A stretch of DNA of 64,000 nt, from the NCBI GenBank assembly GCA_020629715.1, contig JAHDCU010000005.1:186001-250000 (forward strand). Direction: 5' to 3'. Below, one piece after another: positions 62,750 through 64,000 of the stretch. Every line of letters begins with the position of its first letter. The first letter of the stretch is position 1. The DNA comes from Saprospiraceae bacterium. GTDB taxonomy: Bacteria; Bacteroidota; Bacteroidia; Chitinophagales; Saprospiraceae. The notes beneath the pieces were generated by a model. It saw only the letters and a program-made list of their open reading frames with translations, was not told the origin of the DNA and did no database searches. The translations under genes were made by a program, and so were the position numbers.

Positions 62750-63316
62750 ATGAATAAGCGAAAGCGTAAAATCGTAGTGGCAATTGCAGGATCTAGTGGT
62801 TCGATTTATGCCAAAGTACTATTAGATAAGTTGAGTCAAATGACTGATGTTGTGGTAGGTCTAGTGCTTAGTGATAATGCAAGAGTCAACTGGAAGCTTG
62901 AAAATCATGAAGACTTTAATGCTGTAGGATACTCATTTAAAGAATATGGAAAACAGGATTTTTATGCACCTTTTGCATCGGGTAGTGCTCAGTACGATAC
63001 TATGATTATTTGTCCTGCAAGCATGGGAATTGTCGGTCGGGTAGCGGCGGGGATTTCCAATGATTTGATGACACGAGCTGCAGATGTTATTCTTAAAGAA
63101 AGGAGAAAGTTGATTGTGGTACCTCGTGAAACACCATTTAGCCTTATCCATCTACGCAACATGACTTCTCTCACCGAGGCTGGAGCGATTATTTGTCCTG
63201 CGATACCTTCATTTTACTCTGATCCTAAATCGCCTGAAGAAATTGCAGCTACCGTGGTAGATAGGGTATTAGATTTGGCTCAATTGGAGCATGAGAGCTA
63301 TCGGTGGGGAGAATAG
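62750..63316 (+). CDS. ubiX: Flavin prenyltransferase
   Basis: Attaches a dimethylallyl group to FMN, making the prenylated FMN cofactor of UbiD-type decarboxylases, including those of menaquinone/ubiquinone synthesis. VAIAGSSGSIYAKVLLDKL is the flavin-binding start, TMIICPASMGIVGRVAAGISNDLMTRAADVILKERRKLIVVPRETPFSLIHLRNM is the hallmark segment (only part quoted elsewhere), and PAIPSFYSDPKSPEEI follows. At 188 residues it is full size. The matching UbiD gene is not here. Confidence 0.95.
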   Translation: MNKRKRKIVVAIAGSSGSIYAKVLLDKLSQMTDVVVGLVLSDNARVNWKLENHEDFNAVGYSFKEYGKQDFYAPFASGSAQYDTMIICPASMGIVGRVAAGISNDLMTRAADVILKERRKLIVVPRETPFSLIHLRNMTSLTEAGAIICPAIPSFYSDPKSPEEIAATVVDRVLDLAQLEHESYRWGE

Positions 63317-63318
63317 TA

Positions 63319-64000
63319 TTAATCATCAGAAGCTCTAAGTATATTTTTATTGACGGCGATACTCGCGTTGAGCTCAAATCCAATAAGTATAATGAATGCA
63401 TTGATTTGTATCCAAATTAATAATACGATGAGCGCTCCTATAGATCCATATATCTCATTATACTTTCCGAAATTATCTACAAAATAAGCAAAGCCTAATG
63501 AACTCATAATGCTCAGTGCGGTGGCTAAGTAGGCCCCAACATTAAAAAATTTTATCCTTCGATACATCGAGGGTCCATAGCGATAGATAATCGTAATGAT
63601 GCTATACAGGAGGACAATGATGACTAACCATTTAGAGATGGAAATGATGGTCGAATAATAATTGCTAAGATTGACAGTTTCAATCAGTAGATTGAGCAAA
63701 GGTTTTCCTAGTATGATCAAGATGATAGATGCAATCAGTACCGTTCCTAGTAGTGCGGTAAGCATAATGGCAACAGACCACTTTTTGAAATATCCTCGAC
63801 TTTTAAATGTATGATCATAGGACTTATCGAAACCTGCCATTAAGGTGAGCATACCGTTAGATGCAAAGACCAATGCCAAGAAAAAACCTAATGAGAGCAA
63901 ACCACCACGTTTTACGGATAAGATATCATTGATAATTTCATTGAGGTAACTAGATGCCTCATACGGAAGTACCTCACTTATACTCTGTTGTATGATCGAC
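63319..64000 (-). CDS. YihY/BrkB-family membrane protein, 5' end beyond the window
   Basis: The reading frame continues through the right edge: residues encoded by 63901-64000 (LPYEASSYLNEII and NDILSVKRGG) join directly to GLLSLGFFLALVFASNGMLTLM, so the apparent start at 63900 is not the real one. About six hydrophobic segments are expected; visible ones include VFASNGMLTLMAGF, IMLTALLGTVLIASIILIIL, ISKWLVIIVLLYSI and IYGSIGALIVLLIWIQINAFIILIG. It belongs to the YihY (formerly ribonuclease BN)/BrkB membrane family; function uncertain. It overlaps nothing and lies 2 bases from the ubiX stop, convergent. Confidence 0.92.
   Translation of the reverse strand, partial: SIIQQSISEVLPYEASSYLNEIINDILSVKRGGLLSLGFFLALVFASNGMLTLMAGFDKSYDHTFKSRGYFKKWSVAIMLTALLGTVLIASIILIILGKPLLNLLIETVNLSNYYSTIISISKWLVIIVLLYSIITIIYRYGPSMYRRIKFFNVGAYLATALSIMSSLGFAYFVDNFGKYNEIYGSIGALIVLLIWIQINAFIILIGFELNASIAVNKNILRASDD

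Noticed and set aside
1-64000. CRISPR arrays, tRNA/rRNA genes, insertion sequences and phage genes
   Set aside because: I looked for direct repeats, cloverleaf-like gaps and transposase motifs and found none; gaps are short and genes are housekeeping or envelope types.

Overview
The window is a gene-dense, A+T-rich chromosomal segment from a member of the Bacteroidota. A Saprospiria-like or related marine lineage is my guess. The phylum call rests on several signs: a PorP/SprF outer-membrane protein of the type IX secretion/gliding group, four proteins ending in type IX secretion (T9SS) C-terminal sorting domains, the fused LpxC/FabZ enzyme, a Bacteroidota-type oadGAB sodium-pump operon, and recurring TAnnTTTG promoter -7 elements. 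I saw no rRNA, tRNA, CRISPR array, insertion sequence or prophage. Almost every gap is under 250 bases.

Layout. 1-12 kb: the tail of a GTP cyclohydrolase II gene, a PorP-like protein, an NlpC/P60 peptidase, a BNR-propeller protein followed by a serine hydrolase, a DbpA-like RNA helicase, a CotH-kinase protein and a secreted propeller-like protein. 12-20 kb: a secreted M14 metallopeptidase, then a six-gene operon (small membrane protein, Gfo/Idh/MocA oxidoreductase, lipoprotein, sugar-phosphate transferase, AroE, proline dehydrogenase). 20-33 kb: MCE/MlaD protein and N-acetylmuramoyl-alanine amidase, divergent from LptD; then on the minus strand FabI, RecN, a TMTC-like TPR membrane protein, HemD, a degenerate DnaQ-fold protein and HemC. 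32.7-36.6 kb: the lipid A operon lpxD-lpxC/fabZ-lpxA plus an ABC ATPase. 36.6-41.3 kb: aspartate kinase and the oadGAB biotin-dependent sodium pump.

41.5-47 kb: a glycosyltransferase / thioredoxin / cytochrome c-copper monooxygenase operon, then gapA and pgk. 46.9-53.7 kb: envelope polysaccharide genes (SLBB exporter, UDP-glucuronate decarboxylase, Kdo transferase WaaA, heptose-phosphate kinase). 53.8-64 kb: a large T9SS surface protein, a CoA-binding protein, a MepA-like peptidase, an ExbB-ExbD-ExbD-TonB operon, lycopene cyclase, FolC, UbiX and the 3' part of a YihY/BrkB gene.

The main theme is the cell envelope: lipid A synthesis (LpxD, LpxC/FabZ, LpxA), core sugars (WaaA, heptose kinase), LPS insertion (LptD), lipid trafficking (MlaD-like), peptidoglycan enzymes (amidase, NlpC/P60, MepA-like), polysaccharide export, T9SS cargo and TonB energisation. 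Most genes are housekeeping. The most unusual items are (i) a DnaQ-fold protein between hemC and hemD that has lost three of five catalytic residues, (ii) a secreted haem/copper monooxygenase paired with a thioredoxin, (iii) a CotH domain interrupted by a PKD domain, (iv) an ABC ATPase in the lpx operon lacking the Q-loop glutamine and the switch histidine, and (v) a 14-unit GAA microsatellite coding a poly-Glu linker in the amidase. I did not find a clearly new multi-gene system; the copper monooxygenase/thioredoxin operon comes closest.
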